The notes under the pieces: model-generated
What the model was told of the DNA's origin: nothing
The model's input: only the letters and a program-made list of their open reading frames with translations
The model's database searches: none
Part shown: piece after piece, positions 26,814-37,196 of the stretch
How the letters are laid out: every line of letters begins with the position of its first letter
Numbering within the stretch: position 1 is the first letter of the stretch
Position numbers and translations under genes: made by a program
Assembly: GCF_003226255.1 (NCBI RefSeq)
Contig: NZ_QJST01000001.1
Location: 186,001 to 250,000 of the forward strand
DNA length: 64,000 nt
Direction of reading: 5' to 3'
Source of the DNA: Idiomarina fontislapidosi
GTDB lineage: Bacteria > Pseudomonadota > Gammaproteobacteria > Enterobacterales > Alteromonadaceae

Positions 26814-27598
26814 AACTAGGAGTATTAGGTGCCAGCGGGCGCATGGGACAGCAGATCATTCAATACGCGGAGTCATTCGGGTTTGAGGTATCGCATGCCT
26901 TTGTCAGTGAGCAGAGTCAGTTTCTCGGACAATCGGTTGCCGGCACGCATTACCGTCACCTCGCCGAGGCTGATGACGCACCCGATGTGCTGATTGATTT
27001 TAGTTTGCCCCATGCGTTGCATGAGAACCTTGCCTACGCAGAAGCGCACCAATGTCCGATTGTCGTTTGTACGACAGGGCTGGATGCCGAACAGCAACAA
27101 CGGCTACGAGATACGGCGAGCCAGGTGCCCACCTTGCACGCGCGGAACACCAGTTTGGGTGTGGCACTGATGGAGCAATTAACGCGCATCGCGGCCGGTG
27201 CATTCAAAGAGGCCGACATCGAGATTTTCGAAGCGCACCATCGACATAAGAAAGACGGGCCTTCGGGTACCGCACTGGCGCTCGGTGAGGCGGCGGCTCG
27301 GGGGCGACAAGTGCAGTTTGAAGCGATTAATGACGGTGTGCGCGGCGATGGTGAGCGCAGCGCACACGGGATTGGTTTTAGTGTTGTCAGAGCGGCGGAT
27401 ATCGTAGGTGAGCACCAAGTATGGTTAGCACAAGCGGGTGAGCGCATTGAGCTTTCACACCGGGTGAGTGACCGCCGTATCTTCGCCGAAGGAGCGTTGC
27501 GCGCGGCAAACTGGTTAACGGCTCAGACACCGGGTGAATGCTATCAAATGGCGGATGTACTGGATTTGAAAAAGCAGCTGGCGCAACTACTGGATTAA
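26810..27598 (+). CDS. dapB: 4-hydroxy-tetrahydrodipicolinate reductase
   Basis: 262 residues. It reduces the dihydrodipicolinate-pathway intermediate with NAD(P)H in the lysine/diaminopimelate route. The N-terminal Rossmann motif G-A-S-G-R-M-G is at 7-13. The catalytic block EAHHRHKKDGPSGTAL (about 141-155) holds the conserved His pair and Lys148. Length is slightly below E. coli DapB (273). The start ATG overlaps the symporter stop (ATGA), suggesting coupled translation. It lies directly upstream of carA, as in Pseudomonas. No missing residues. Confidence 0.96.
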   Translation: MKLGVLGASGRMGQQIIQYAESFGFEVSHAFVSEQSQFLGQSVAGTHYRHLAEADDAPDVLIDFSLPHALHENLAYAEAHQCPIVVCTTGLDAEQQQRLRDTASQVPTLHARNTSLGVALMEQLTRIAAGAFKEADIEIFEAHHRHKKDGPSGTALALGEAAARGRQVQFEAINDGVRGDGERSAHGIGFSVVRAADIVGEHQVWLAQAGERIELSHRVSDRRIFAEGALRAANWLTAQTPGECYQMADVLDLKKQLAQLLD

Positions 27599-27607
27599 AA
27601 ACAGCGC

Positions 27608-27636
27608 TGGACGCTGCGTAAAAAAAGACGTACAAT
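27608..27636 (+). promoter_or_regulatory. Putative sigma-70 promoter of carAB
   Basis: TGGACG (27608-27613) and TACAAT (27631-27636) are separated by 17 bases, matching 4/6 and 5/6 of the consensus hexamers. Transcription would begin near 27643, giving a leader of about 120 nt before the carA start codon. Confidence 0.55.
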
Positions 27637-27704
27637 ACGGTCAATTTGCCTGATGTTAGTCATCTGCTGATTTCAGTGAGCAAAGAACGCGCGGTAAGGA
27701 CCTT

Positions 27705-27745
27705 AAACGGGGAAGTCAACTTTGTATTGATTCACCCGTTTTTTT
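27705..27745 (+). terminator. Terminator-like hairpin in the carA leader (possible attenuator)
   Basis: AAACGGG (27705-27711) pairs with CCCGTTT (27735-27741); an inner TCAA/TTGA pairing (27716-27719 with 27727-27730 region) can extend it. Seven T residues (27739-27745) follow. It ends only 17 bases before the carA start codon and precedes its ribosome-binding site, so it would cut off transcription before carAB unless antiterminated. Confidence 0.6.
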
Positions 27746-27762
27746 ATGTACGGAGGTTGCCC

Positions 27763-28908
27763 TTGAGTATTTTAGCGAGTCAATCCGCTAACCGAGCCAT
27801 ACTGGTGTTAGCCGACGGCACCATCTTTCATGGCACAGCGATTGGAGCCGAAGGCTCTGCTGTTGGAGAAGTCGTTTTTAACACAGCCATGACAGGCTAC
27901 CAAGAAATTCTAACTGACCCCTCATACACTGAACAACTCGTCACCCTGACATACCCCCACATTGGCAATACTGGCACCAATAACGAAGATGAAGAATCTC
28001 CCCATGTATGGGCGAAAGGTTTGATCATTCGTGATAACACATTAAAAGCCAGTAGTTTTCGCAAGCAAGAAACCTTGACGGAGTATTTACAACGTCACAA
28101 TGTGGTAGGTATTGCTGACATCGATACACGTAAATTAACGCGAATTTTGCGCGAGAAAGGTGCGCAAAATGGTTGTATCATGGCGGGCCCAATTGACGAA
28201 GAACAAGCGCTTAAGTTAGCTCGTGATTTCCCAGGTCTTAAAGGCATGGACTTGGCTAAAGTGGTCTCGTGTAAAGAGACGCATGCTTGGACTGAGGGAA
28301 GCTGGCAGCTTGGCGAAGGACACACCTCACCTGCGCAAGACAAGTTCCATGTGGTGGCATATGACTACGGCTGTAAACAGAATATCCTGCGTCTGCTCGC
28401 CGACCGAGGTTGCCGAATTACCGTGGTGCCCGCGCAAACATCGGCTGATGAAGTGATGGCGCTAAATCCTGATGGCGTATTCTTATCCAATGGCCCCGGT
28501 GATCCAGAGCCCTGCGATTACGCGATTGAAGCGATTAAAACCTTACTTGATAAAGACATCCCTATTTTTGGTATCTGTCTAGGTCACCAACTGCTCGGTA
28601 TCGCCAGTGGCGCTAAGTCGAGCAAAATGAAGTTTGGTCACCATGGTGCCAACCATCCAGTACAGGATGTGCGTACCAAGCGAGTGATGATTACCAGCCA
28701 AAACCATGGTTTTGCGGTTGATGAGTCCAGCTTACCAGACACCATTGAGGTGACACATGTGTCGTTGTTTGATGGCACATTACAGGGTATGCGCAGAACC
28801 GATAAGCCGGCATTTAGCTTCCAAGGTCACCCGGAAGCAAGCCCCGGTCCACATGATGCGGATGCGCTCTTTGATCACTTTATCGAATTAATGCAAGCAC
28901 GCGCTTAA
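27763..28908 (+). CDS. carA: Carbamoyl-phosphate synthase small subunit (glutaminase)
   Basis: 381 residues from the TTG at 27763, almost the E. coli length (382). This start is preferred because GGAGG lies six or seven bases upstream and the homologous N-terminus ([13 protein letters not shown]) follows directly; the frame is open further upstream through the leader but that part has no homology. The class I glutamine amidotransferase triad is C272 ([10 protein letters not shown]), H356 and E358 ([11 protein letters not shown]). It releases ammonia from glutamine for the CarB subunit, which feeds arginine and pyrimidine synthesis. carB follows after 29 bases. Regulation probably involves the terminator-like leader hairpin. 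Confidence 0.95.
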   Translation: MSILASQSANRAILVLADGTIFHGTAIGAEGSAVGEVVFNTAMTGYQEILTDPSYTEQLVTLTYPHIGNTGTNNEDEESPHVWAKGLIIRDNTLKASSFRKQETLTEYLQRHNVVGIADIDTRKLTRILREKGAQNGCIMAGPIDEEQALKLARDFPGLKGMDLAKVVSCKETHAWTEGSWQLGEGHTSPAQDKFHVVAYDYGCKQNILRLLADRGCRITVVPAQTSADEVMALNPDGVFLSNGPGDPEPCDYAIEAIKTLLDKDIPIFGICLGHQLLGIASGAKSSKMKFGHHGANHPVQDVRTKRVMITSQNHGFAVDESSLPDTIEVTHVSLFDGTLQGMRRTDKPAFSFQGHPEASPGPHDADALFDHFIELMQARA

Positions 28909-28937
28909 GCTGTTGCAGCAAAGGATAGAACGAAACT

Positions 28938-31900
28938 ATGCCAAAACGTACTGACATAAAAAGCATTCTGATTCTTGGTGCAGGACCGATAGTTATCGGT
29001 CAGGCCTGTGAGTTTGATTACTCGGGTGCACAGGCATGTAAGGCGCTGCGCGAAGAGGGTTACCGAGTGATTTTGGTCAACTCGAACCCAGCTACAATCA
29101 TGACCGACCCAGAGATGGCGGATGCGACTTATATCGAGCCGATTCATTGGGAAGTGGTCGAGAAAATTATTGAGCGCGAACGTCCCGATGCGATTTTGCC
29201 AACAATGGGTGGCCAGACCGCATTGAACTGCGCGCTTGATCTTGACCGTCATGGTGTCTTAGAACGCTTTAAAGTTGAGATGATCGGTGCTAACGCTGAT
29301 GCAATCGACAAAGCAGAAAACCGTGATCGCTTTGATAAAGCGATGAAGAAAATCGGTTTAGAAACGCCGAATGCGGAAATGGCACACAGCATGGAAGAGG
29401 CGTTTGATGTACTCGAACGTCTAGGCTTCCCTTGTATCATTCGACCCTCTTTCACAATGGGTGGAAGCGGTGGTGGTATCGCTTATAACCGCGAAGAATT
29501 TGAAGAAATTTGCCGTCGTGGTCTTGACCTGTCGCCGACTAACGAGCTGCTAATTGATGAGTCGTTGTTGGGATGGAAAGAGTACGAAATGGAAGTGGTA
29601 CGTGATAAAAGCGATAACTGCATTATCGTTTGTACCATTGAAAACTTCGACCCGATGGGTATTCACACCGGTGACTCGATCACTGTTGCACCTGCGCAGA
29701 CCTTAACGGATAAAGAATTTCAGTTGATGCGTGATGCGGCGATGGCAGTATTGCGCGAAATTGGCGTAGAAACCGGTGGGTCAAACGTACAGTTTGGTTT
29801 AAATCCGGACACTGGGCGTATGGTCATTATTGAAATGAACCCGCGTGTGTCGCGCTCGTCTGCGCTCGCATCAAAAGCGACGGGTTTCCCGATTGCGAAA
29901 GTTGCTGCCAAGCTGGCAGTGGGTTACACCTTAGATGAACTTGAAAATGAAATCACTGGCGGTGTGACGCCGGCGTCGTTTGAGCCTGCATTGGACTACG
30001 TAGTTACTAAAATTCCACGCTTTAACTTTGAAAAGTTTGCCAACTGTAATGACCGCTTAACGACCCAGATGAAGTCGGTCGGTGAGGTGATGGCGATTGG
30101 GCGTAACTTCCAAGAGTCGATGCAAAAGGCGTTGCGCGGCCTTGAGCTTGGCGCTAATGGTTTCGATAGCATGGTCGACTTGGACAGCGATGAAGCACGC
30201 GGCAAAGTGATTCGTGAGCTCAAAGAACCTGGCGCCGAGCGAATTTGGTATATTGGCGACGCGTTCCGTCTAGGTATGACCGTACGTGAAGTGTTTGAGC
30301 TAACGCGCATCGACGAATGGTATCTGATCCAAATTGAAGAGCTTATTAAGCTTGAAGAAGAGATGGATGCGTTGGGACTCGCGGGGATGAATGAACACGT
30401 TATGCGCGCGCTGAAACGCCGAGGTTTCTCGGATGAGCGGATCGCCGATGTGCTTCATGTAAGCCAGTCAGAAGTGCGTAAACGTCGCCATAAATTAGGT
30501 ATCCACCCAGTTTACAAACGCGTGGACACTTGTGCCGCTGAGTTTGCCTCAAGCACCGCGTACATGTACTCGACCTATGACGAAGAATGCGAGGCCGATG
30601 TCTCTGACCGTGATAAAATCATGGTTATCGGTGGTGGCCCTAACCGTATCGGCCAAGGTATCGAGTTTGATTATTGCTGTGTTCATGCAGCATTGGCATT
30701 ACGCGAAGATGGTTACGAGACCATTATGGTTAACTGTAACCCAGAAACTGTATCAACCGATTACGACACATCTGATCGTCTGTATTTCGAACCGATCACT
30801 TTGGAAGATGTACTCGAAATCGTGCGTATCGAACAGCCTAAGGGCGTTATTGTGCAGTATGGCGGTCAGACACCGCTGAAACTTGCACGCGCACTTGAAG
30901 CCAATGGTGTGCCTATTATTGGTACTTCGCCTGATGCGATTGACCGTTCGGAGGACCGCGAGCGTTTCCAAGCAGCGGTTAACCGCCTGAAACTGAAGCA
31001 ACCTGAGAACTCAACGGTAACAGGGATTTCAGAGGCACTGACCGAAGCGAAACGCATTGGCTATCCGTTGGTCGTTCGTCCGTCGTATGTACTCGGTGGT
31101 CGTGCCATGGAAATCGTTTATGATGAGCAAGACTTAACACGTTATTTGACCGATGCTGTGAAAGTATCCAACGATGCGCCGGTATTGCTCGACCGTTTCT
31201 TAGACAACGCGATTGAGGTTGACGTCGATGCGATTTGTGACGGCGAAGACGTATTGATTGGCGGCATTATGCAGCATATCGAGGAAGCGGGTGTTCACTC
31301 AGGTGACTCGGCATGTTCGCTGCCTCCGTACTCACTCAGTGACATCATCCAGGCTCAATTGCGCGAGCAGATCCGAAAATTAGCGTTCGAGTTGAACGTT
31401 AAGGGACTGATGAATGCTCAGTTTGCGGTCAAAGACGACGAAATTTACCTTATCGAGGTGAACCCTCGTGCAGCACGTACCGTACCTTTTGTTTCGAAGG
31501 CGACAGGTGTCCCTCTTGCAAAAGTAGCCGCGCGCGTGATGGTGGGTCAATCGTTAAAAGAGCAAGGCTACACCAGCGAAGTGATTCCACCTTACTACTC
31601 AGTGAAAGAGGTCGTAATTCCGTTCGCTAAGTTCCAAGGTGTTGATCCTATCCGTGGTCCAGAGATGCGTTCAACAGGCGAGGTCATGGGCGTCGGTGAG
31701 AGCTTTGAAGAAGCTTACGCGAAGGCTAACCTCGGTGCAGGTGCAGCGCTTGCTAAGAAAGGAAAAGCGTTGATTTCTGTACGCGACAGCGATAAGCGTC
31801 GTCTGATGGATTTGGCGCGCGGTCTACTGGCGCTTGGGTTTAAATTGGAAGCGACGCGCGGTACTGCTAAAATGTTAGCGGAAGAGGGTATCGACTGTAC

Positions 31901-32162
31901 GGTGGTCAATAAGCTACAAGAAGGTCGTCCGAATATCGTGGATGCGATTAAAAACGGTGAGTATAGCTATATTATTAATACCGTCGAGGGTCGTCAGGCT
32001 ATCGAAGATTCGGTATATATCCGTCGCGAGGCGTTGTTAAACAAAGTGATTTATACCACGACACTGAATGCGGCATTCGCGACCGTGAAAGCCAATACGG
32101 CCGATGACCGCGCACGTGTCAGTTCGGTACAAGAATTACATAAAAGGGTTGCATTAGTATGA
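28938..32162 (+). CDS. carB: Carbamoyl-phosphate synthase large subunit
   Basis: 1074 residues (E. coli 1073). Two homologous ATP-grasp halves are visible: [17 protein letters not shown] near residue 15 and [19 protein letters not shown] near 560, each starting a synthetase unit. The oligomerisation domain lies between them, and the C-terminal allosteric domain ([24 protein letters not shown] onward) is where effectors bind in E. coli. It makes carbamoyl phosphate from bicarbonate, two ATP and CarA-derived ammonia. Its stop overlaps the greA start (ATGA), so greA translation is probably coupled. Confidence 0.99.
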   Translation: MPKRTDIKSILILGAGPIVIGQACEFDYSGAQACKALREEGYRVILVNSNPATIMTDPEMADATYIEPIHWEVVEKIIERERPDAILPTMGGQTALNCALDLDRHGVLERFKVEMIGANADAIDKAENRDRFDKAMKKIGLETPNAEMAHSMEEAFDVLERLGFPCIIRPSFTMGGSGGGIAYNREEFEEICRRGLDLSPTNELLIDESLLGWKEYEMEVVRDKSDNCIIVCTIENFDPMGIHTGDSITVAPAQTLTDKEFQLMRDAAMAVLREIGVETGGSNVQFGLNPDTGRMVIIEMNPRVSRSSALASKATGFPIAKVAAKLAVGYTLDELENEITGGVTPASFEPALDYVVTKIPRFNFEKFANCNDRLTTQMKSVGEVMAIGRNFQESMQKALRGLELGANGFDSMVDLDSDEARGKVIRELKEPGAERIWYIGDAFRLGMTVREVFELTRIDEWYLIQIEELIKLEEEMDALGLAGMNEHVMRALKRRGFSDERIADVLHVSQSEVRKRRHKLGIHPVYKRVDTCAAEFASSTAYMYSTYDEECEADVSDRDKIMVIGGGPNRIGQGIEFDYCCVHAALALREDGYETIMVNCNPETVSTDYDTSDRLYFEPITLEDVLEIVRIEQPKGVIVQYGGQTPLKLARALEANGVPIIGTSPDAIDRSEDRERFQAAVNRLKLKQPENSTVTGISEALTEAKRIGYPLVVRPSYVLGGRAMEIVYDEQDLTRYLTDAVKVSNDAPVLLDRFLDNAIEVDVDAICDGEDVLIGGIMQHIEEAGVHSGDSACSLPPYSLSDIIQAQLREQIRKLAFELNVKGLMNAQFAVKDDEIYLIEVNPRAARTVPFVSKATGVPLAKVAARVMVGQSLKEQGYTSEVIPPYYSVKEVVIPFAKFQGVDPIRGPEMRSTGEVMGVGESFEEAYAKANLGAGAALAKKGKALISVRDSDKRRLMDLARGLLALGFKLEATRGTAKMLAEEGIDCTVVNKLQEGRPNIVDAIKNGEYSYIINTVEGRQAIEDSVYIRREALLNKVIYTTTLNAAFATVKANTADDRARVSSVQELHKRVALV

Positions 32163-32635
32163 ACCAGATTCCAATGACGGAACGTGGCGCAGAGCAACTG
32201 CGCCAAGAACTTAAAAGGCTGAAGACAGAAGATCGTCCACGTATCGTGGAAGCAATTGCTGACGCTCGTGAGCACGGCGATTTAAAAGAAAACGCTGAGT
32301 ATCATGCGGCACGTGAGCAACAGGGCTTCTGTGAAGGTCGCATACAAGAAATCGAATCAAAATTATCGAATGCGCAAATCATTGATGTCACTAAAGTCCC
32401 TAATAACGGTAAAGTTATTTTTGGCTCAACAGTTACGGTGTACAACACCAAGACTGACGAGGAAGTGACCTATCAAATCGTAGGCGATGACGAGGCCGAC
32501 ATTAAGTCGAATTTGATTTCTGTGAACTCACCGATAGCGCGAGCGCTTATTGGTAAAGAGATCGACGACATCGCTACGGTGACTACACCGAACGGTGAGG
32601 TTGAATACGAAGTTGTTGAAGTGAAGTATATATAA
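32159..32635 (+). CDS. greA: Transcription elongation factor GreA
   Basis: 158 residues, same length as E. coli GreA. The N-terminal coiled coil ([16 protein letters not shown] ... [23 protein letters not shown]) carries the acidic tip residues D-L-K-E-N-A-E-Y that reach into the RNA polymerase secondary channel; the C-terminal FKBP-like domain ends [13 protein letters not shown]. It rescues backtracked polymerase by stimulating transcript cleavage. The start codon overlaps carB (ATGA) without a strong ribosome-binding site of its own, implying coupling to carB. A strong terminator follows. Confidence 0.98.
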   Translation: MNQIPMTERGAEQLRQELKRLKTEDRPRIVEAIADAREHGDLKENAEYHAAREQQGFCEGRIQEIESKLSNAQIIDVTKVPNNGKVIFGSTVTVYNTKTDEEVTYQIVGDDEADIKSNLISVNSPIARALIGKEIDDIATVTTPNGEVEYEVVEVKYI

Positions 32636-32656
32636 CTTCTTACGTAGCTTTAAGCG

Positions 32657-32689
32657 AAAAACCCAGCCTAGTTAGGCTGGGTTTTTTTA
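32657..32689 (+). terminator. Intrinsic terminator after greA
   Basis: Stem AAACCCAGCCTA (32659-32670) / TAGGCTGGGTTT (32673-32684) with a T-tract to 32688. Ends the dapB-carAB-greA unit. Confidence 0.95.
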
Positions 32690-32764
32690 TGCTTAAGGGT
32701 TGCAAAACACTTTGTTTTTTTAGAAAGTATTAAAGCTATGTTAATAATATGTAATGGAGGTTTC

Positions 32765-33286
32765 ATGGAAAGAAACGCTGTATTCGCCCCTAACTATGCA
32801 TGGGGTGAACCTACAATCAGGGAATTGATGGAACGTCTTAAACCGATTGCTCGCGCGCAGACGATAAAGGGGGTTGTCGAGTGGTTAGGTGTAAGCTATC
32901 ACGACTATAAAAACTGGCGTTACCGCAAAGTCATCCCCTATAAACTGCTGATCAGAAAACTTATGAATGAGGGGATATCGATTGACTGGCTTCTTGCTCC
33001 GGGCGTAAAGCTCTTATATCCAAAGACCACCCCAGAGCTTGCTGAAAACTTGAGTTCACTCACCAGCGAACAAGACTATCGTTTTTATTGGAAAGCCATG
33101 CAAATGGTCGAGCCGACATTGAAAAAACATTATCTGGAGAACTCTGAGGCCCATCGTAACGAGCTGCTGAATGTGTATTTTTTAGCGCAAGAAGGTTGGG
33201 TCAAGACCGAAGTCGCGATGGGGTGCGTAGCACGGGCAATGAGACGCGTCTCATGCCCTGCTGCGCAAGAACGTGAATATGGTTAG
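32765..33286 (+). CDS. Orphan CI-repressor-like helix-turn-helix protein
   Basis: 173 residues from the ATG at 32765, chosen because TGGAGG lies four bases upstream; an in-frame ATG at 32738 lacks such a site. Residues 22-80 resemble the N-terminal HTH of phage CI-type repressors: LGVSYHDYKNWRYRKVIPYKL followed by GISIDWLL, which is a hallmark ending of that domain. The remainder (81-173) is helical and has no LexA/CI-type peptidase motif that I can recognise, so it is not a self-cleaving repressor. No other phage genes lie nearby. It is alone between greA and the convergent yhbY, overlapping yhbY by 4 bp at the 3' ends. DNA binding is inferred; the target is unknown. Confidence 0.7.
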   Translation: MERNAVFAPNYAWGEPTIRELMERLKPIARAQTIKGVVEWLGVSYHDYKNWRYRKVIPYKLLIRKLMNEGISIDWLLAPGVKLLYPKTTPELAENLSSLTSEQDYRFYWKAMQMVEPTLKKHYLENSEAHRNELLNVYFLAQEGWVKTEVAMGCVARAMRRVSCPAAQEREYG

Positions 33287-33579
33287 GCTCTAGGCAAACG
33301 CATACGCGGCTCTTTGGCTGGGCGGAACAATATTTGTGTTTTACCAATCACTTGAACTTGTTCTGCGCCAGTCTCACGCACGATCGCAGCCATCATTTGT
33401 TGACGCAACTCACGCTCTTCCTCTGGCACTTTTACTTTAATCAGTTCATGATCTTCTAACGCTTGTTCGATTTCTGCAACCACGCCCTCAGTTAGCCCGT
33501 TGGCGCCTAAAAGTACAACAGGTTTAAGCGGGTGTGCTTCACCTTTTAAAAACTGTTTTTGCTTATTGGTTAACGACAT
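33283..33579 (-). CDS. yhbY: Ribosome assembly RNA-binding protein YhbY (CRM domain)
   Basis: 98 residues, E. coli YhbY is 97. The single CRM domain is complete: LTNKQKQFLKGEAHPLKPVVLLGANGLTEGVV at the start, with the conserved GANG/GxxG loop, then HELIKVKVPEEEREL and the end of the domain QVIGKTQILFRPAKE. It associates with pre-50S particles. It is divergent from rlmE, the common gammaproteobacterial arrangement. Its 3' end overlaps the HTH gene by 4 bp. Confidence 0.95.
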   Translation of the reverse strand: MSLTNKQKQFLKGEAHPLKPVVLLGANGLTEGVVAEIEQALEDHELIKVKVPEEERELRQQMMAAIVRETGAEQVQVIGKTQILFRPAKEPRMRLPRA

Positions 33580-33608
33580 ATGATAATAATCCTGTAATTT
33601 AAGCTTGA

Positions 33609-33614
33609 ATTATA
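33609..33614 (-). promoter_or_regulatory. Candidate -10 element for yhbY
   Basis: On the minus strand the hexamer TATAAT sits about 30 bases upstream of the yhbY ATG, in the 96-base gap shared with rlmE. The matching -35 (CCATTA, 17 bases away) is poor, so only the -10 can be supported. Confidence 0.4.
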
Positions 33615-33675
33615 CGTATTGTAACGCCATCTAATGGGTACACGCTAGTTTAATCAGACAGTCTGGATAGTATTA

Positions 33676-34302
33676 ATGGGTAAAAAGCGCAGCGTCAGCA
33701 GCCAACGTTGGTTAAAAGAACATTTTGATGATCCTTTTGTGCAAAAGGCACAGAAACGTGGATTGCGTTCACGCGCCGTATTTAAAATAGAAGAAATTCA
33801 ACAGCGTGATAAATTGATCAAAAAAGGTCAAACCGTTGTCGATTTGGGAGCAGCGCCGGGTGGCTGGTCACAGTATGTGGCAGACTACTTTAATGGTGAT
33901 GGGCAAATTATCGCTTGTGATATTTTACCGATGGACCCAATCGCTGGTGTCGATTTTCTGCAAGGCGACTTCCGAGAGCAAGCAGTTTTAGAGGCATTAT
34001 TGAGCCGAATTGGCGGAAAGAACGTAGATGTAGTGTTGTCGGATATGGCACCGAACATGAGCGGTAACGATAACGTCGATCAGCCAAGAGCCATGTATTT
34101 AGTGGAACTGGCGCTTGATATGTGTCATCAAGTATTGAAACCTGGCGGCAGTTTTGCGGTCAAAGTGTTTCACGGACAAGGTTTTGAAGAGTTTTTGAAG
34201 GATGTCAGGGCAGCATTTAAAACTGTGAAGACGCGCAAGCCAAATTCGTCGCGATCGCGTTCGCGCGAAGTATACTTGGTAGCGACAGACTACAAGTTGT
34301 AG
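33676..34302 (+). CDS. rlmE: 23S rRNA (uridine-2'-O)-methyltransferase RlmE (FtsJ/RrmJ)
   Basis: 208 residues (E. coli 209). It methylates U2552 in the A-loop of the 50S subunit using S-adenosylmethionine. The AdoMet-binding motif is [15 protein letters not shown]. The K-D-K catalytic residues are seen in [17 protein letters not shown] and FAVKVFHGQ, completing the family tetrad with the Glu of SRSREVYLV. It is heat-inducible in E. coli together with ftsH, which follows here after 51 bases. No anomalies. Confidence 0.97.
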   Translation: MGKKRSVSSQRWLKEHFDDPFVQKAQKRGLRSRAVFKIEEIQQRDKLIKKGQTVVDLGAAPGGWSQYVADYFNGDGQIIACDILPMDPIAGVDFLQGDFREQAVLEALLSRIGGKNVDVVLSDMAPNMSGNDNVDQPRAMYLVELALDMCHQVLKPGGSFAVKVFHGQGFEEFLKDVRAAFKTVKTRKPNSSRSRSREVYLVATDYKL

Positions 34303-34353
34303 TACCCTGATATTCAAAGATTGATAATTTAAATACACTAGAGGTAATAGGCT

Positions 34354-36300
34354 TTGAGCGATATGGCAAAAAATCTCATCTTGTGGCTCGTCATAGCCGT
34401 TGTGTTGATGAGCGTTTTTCAGAGCTTTAGCCCTGGCGAAAACGCTGGGTCTCGCATGGCGTATAGCGAGTTTCTAAAGCAAGTGGACAACGGCAATGTG
34501 CGACGCGCCGATTTTGGTGAAGATGGTCGCACCATCACGGTGATGACACGAAATGGCCAGTCGTATAAGACAGTCATTCCCACTCAATCTGATCCTAAAA
34601 TTGTGGACCAGTTAGCGAACAAAAACGTTGAGTTCTCGGGTACGCCACCTGAAGAGCCAAGCATCTTGACGTCTATTTTCATTTCTTGGTTCCCGATGTT
34701 GTTGTTGATCGGTGTGTGGATATTCTTCATGCGACAAATGCAAGGCGGCGGTGGTCGTGGCGCAATGTCGTTTGGTAAGAGTAAAGCGCGCTTGATGAGC
34801 GAAGACCAGATTAAAACGACGTTCCGTGATGTTGCTGGCTGTGACGAAGCAAAAGAAGAAGTCACTGAGTTGGTTGATTATCTTAAAGACCCATCAAAAT
34901 TCCAGCGCCTCGGTGGTAAAATCCCGAAAGGTGTATTGATGGTGGGGCCGCCGGGTACAGGTAAAACCTTGTTGGCTAAAGCCATCTCGGGTGAAGCAAA
35001 AGTACCTTTCTTTAGCATCTCGGGTTCTGACTTTGTCGAAATGTTCGTCGGTGTGGGTGCCTCGCGCGTCCGTGACATGTTCGAACAAGCGAAAAAATCA
35101 GCGCCTTGCATCATCTTTATTGATGAGATTGATGCAGTCGGTCGCCAACGTGGCGCAGGCCTCGGCGGTGGACACGATGAGCGCGAGCAAACATTGAACC
35201 AAATGCTGGTTGAAATGGATGGCTTTGAAGGCAACGAAGGTATCATCGTTATTGCGGCGACTAACCGTCCAGACGTGCTTGACCCTGCGTTGTTGCGTCC
35301 TGGTCGCTTTGACCGCCAAGTCGTGGTGGGCTTACCTGACGTGCGTGGCCGTGAGCAAATTATCAAAGTGCACATGCGTAAAGTGCCGTTAGGAGACGAT
35401 GTACGTGCTGACTTAATTGCACGCGGTACACCAGGCTTCTCGGGTGCGGACTTAGCTAACTTAGTTAACGAAGCGGCACTGTTTGCAGCACGCGGTAACA
35501 AACGTGTTGTTTCGATGGAAGAATTCGACAAAGCAAAAGACAAGATCATGATGGGCGCAGAACGTCGCTCGATGGTAATGACTGATGATGAGAAAGCGAT
35601 GACGGCGTACCATGAAGCAGGACACGCTATCGTGGGTCGTTTGGTGCCAGAGCATGATCCGGTTTATAAAGTGTCGATTATTCCACGTGGTCGTGCGTTA
35701 GGTGTAACCATGTACTTACCTGAGCAAGACCGTGTCAGTCACTCTAAGCAACACCTAGAGAGCATGATCTCGAGCTTATTTGGTGGTCGTCTAGCTGAGC
35801 AGATTATCTACGGTGCCGATAAGGTCACGACCGGTGCATCGAACGATATCGAGCGTGCGACTGAAATTGCCCGCAAGATGGTGACTCAGTGGGGCTTGTC
35901 AGAAAAAATGGGGCCATTGTTATACGCTGAAGATGAGAACGAGGTGTTCCTAGGACGCTCGGTGACTCAGCATAAACACATGTCCGATGATACGGCGCGT
36001 GCTATCGATCAGGAAGTGAAGTCGTTGATTGACCAGAACTATCAGCGTGCTAAGAAGATCTTAGAAGAAAACATCGATATCTTGCATGCAATGAAAGACG
36101 CCTTGGTTAAATATGAAACCATTGACGCCGGTCAGATTGATGACTTGATGAACCGCCGTGATGTGCGTCCACCTAAAGGCTGGGATGACCATAACGGTAA
36201 CGACAATGGCACGAGTGGAGGCACTGCTGAAAAGGCAGACCAAGAAGAGCGACCGGAGCGTCCAATTAATGTGGATAAACCCGGCGACGCCACGTCGTAA
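34354..36300 (+). CDS. ftsH: ATP-dependent zinc metalloprotease FtsH
   Basis: 648 residues, inner membrane AAA protease. The N-terminus gives [19 protein letters not shown] as the first membrane helix; a second helix is at about 107-125 ([17 protein letters not shown]), with a periplasmic loop between. Walker A GPPGTGKT, Walker [13 protein letters not shown], the second region of homology ([21 protein letters not shown]) and the zinc site HEAGH are intact. It degrades misfolded membrane proteins and, in E. coli, sigma-32 and LpxC. The TTG at 34354 is nine bases after GAGG and is a better-spaced start than the ATG at 34363, which gives the E. coli-like N-terminus three residues shorter; either is possible. 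Confidence 0.98.
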   Translation: MSDMAKNLILWLVIAVVLMSVFQSFSPGENAGSRMAYSEFLKQVDNGNVRRADFGEDGRTITVMTRNGQSYKTVIPTQSDPKIVDQLANKNVEFSGTPPEEPSILTSIFISWFPMLLLIGVWIFFMRQMQGGGGRGAMSFGKSKARLMSEDQIKTTFRDVAGCDEAKEEVTELVDYLKDPSKFQRLGGKIPKGVLMVGPPGTGKTLLAKAISGEAKVPFFSISGSDFVEMFVGVGASRVRDMFEQAKKSAPCIIFIDEIDAVGRQRGAGLGGGHDEREQTLNQMLVEMDGFEGNEGIIVIAATNRPDVLDPALLRPGRFDRQVVVGLPDVRGREQIIKVHMRKVPLGDDVRADLIARGTPGFSGADLANLVNEAALFAARGNKRVVSMEEFDKAKDKIMMGAERRSMVMTDDEKAMTAYHEAGHAIVGRLVPEHDPVYKVSIIPRGRALGVTMYLPEQDRVSHSKQHLESMISSLFGGRLAEQIIYGADKVTTGASNDIERATEIARKMVTQWGLSEKMGPLLYAEDENEVFLGRSVTQHKHMSDDTARAIDQEVKSLIDQNYQRAKKILEENIDILHAMKDALVKYETIDAGQIDDLMNRRDVRPPKGWDDHNGNDNGTSGGTAEKADQEERPERPINVDKPGDATS

Positions 36301-36313
36301 CAATTAAACATTG

Positions 36314-36342
36314 AAAAGCCACCAATTGGGTGGCTTTTTTTT
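36314..36342 (+). terminator. Intrinsic terminator after ftsH
   Basis: Stem AAAAGCCACC (36314-36323) / GGTGGCTTTT (36329-36338), loop of five bases, T-tract to 36342. Confidence 0.93.
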
Positions 36343-36380
36343 GTCAGTAGCTTGAGTAACAAGGATGCGAGGAATAAACC

Positions 36381-37196
36381 ATGGGTAAGCTTGCTCGTCC
36401 GCTGAGCGTAATGGGAATTTTAAACATTACTCCTGATTCATTCAGCGATGGAGGACAGTATAATAACGTCGATGATGCACTGCGACGTGCTGAAGCGATG
36501 ATAGAGGCGGGCGCAACGTGGCTCGATATCGGCGGGGAATCGACGCGCCCAGGCGCGGAGGCCGTCGCTGAAGCTGAAGAGCTTGACCGAGTGATACCTG
36601 TATTAAGTGCGATTAAACAACGATTAAAAGTTCATGTTTCGGTCGACACAACCAAACCGGCCGTGATGCGTGCAGCAGTCGATGCAGGCGTAGACATGAT
36701 TAATGATGTTAACGCATTGCGCGCGCCCGGTGCGATTGAAGCCGTGGCAGACAGCGATGTCGATGTGTGCTTAATGCACATGCAAGGAGAGCCTCGCACC
36801 ATGCAGCATGATCCGCGCTATGAAGATGTGGTGTGCGAAGTGAAAACCTTTTTAGAGGATCGCATTCAGCAATGTGCACGTGGTGGTATTGAGCAGTCAC
36901 GAATTTGGCTTGATCCAGGTTTTGGGTTTGGTAAGTCACAACGTCACAATTATCAAATGTTGCAGCGACTACAAGCGTTCCACGAGCTGCGCTGCCCGCT
37001 ATTAATCGGTGTCTCGCGCAAATCAATGATAGGGCATGTTACCGGCAAATCTGTTGATGAACGCTTGTCAGGAAGCATCGCAGCGGCCACAATAGCCGCC
37101 TATAAGGGTGCGCGCATGATTCGTGTGCATGATGTGGCAGAAACAGTCGATGCGATGCGTATCGTATCAGCAACGCTGGAAGGAGATTTTTTGTGA
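36381..37196 (+). CDS. folP: Dihydropteroate synthase
   Basis: 271 residues. It condenses p-aminobenzoate with 6-hydroxymethyl-dihydropterin diphosphate in folate synthesis and is the target of sulfonamides. The two signatures [15 protein letters not shown] (about 11-25) and [12 protein letters not shown] (about 49-60) are intact, as is the C-terminal pterin/phosphate region [11 protein letters not shown]. The stop overlaps the glmM start (GTGA), a conserved folP-glmM coupling. The residues corresponding to common sulfonamide-resistance sites look ordinary. Confidence 0.97.
   Translation: MGKLARPLSVMGILNITPDSFSDGGQYNNVDDALRRAEAMIEAGATWLDIGGESTRPGAEAVAEAEELDRVIPVLSAIKQRLKVHVSVDTTKPAVMRAAVDAGVDMINDVNALRAPGAIEAVADSDVDVCLMHMQGEPRTMQHDPRYEDVVCEVKTFLEDRIQQCARGGIEQSRIWLDPGFGFGKSQRHNYQMLQRLQAFHELRCPLLIGVSRKSMIGHVTGKSVDERLSGSIAAATIAAYKGARMIRVHDVAETVDAMRIVSATLEGDFL

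Noticed and set aside
27653-27670. Six-codon leader ORF (M-L-V-I-C-stop) before carA
   Set aside because: No ribosome-binding site and no run of codons linked to arginine or pyrimidine supply; may be chance, so not annotated as a leader peptide.
27646-27762. Upstream extension of the carA frame
   Set aside because: It crosses the terminator-like hairpin and lacks homology; TTG at 27763 has GGAGG and matches the CarA N-terminus.
34878-35549. 223-codon open frame on the minus strand inside ftsH
   Set aside because: Lies fully opposite the ftsH AAA domain, low-complexity Ser/Pro/Arg composition, no homology; a codon-bias shadow.
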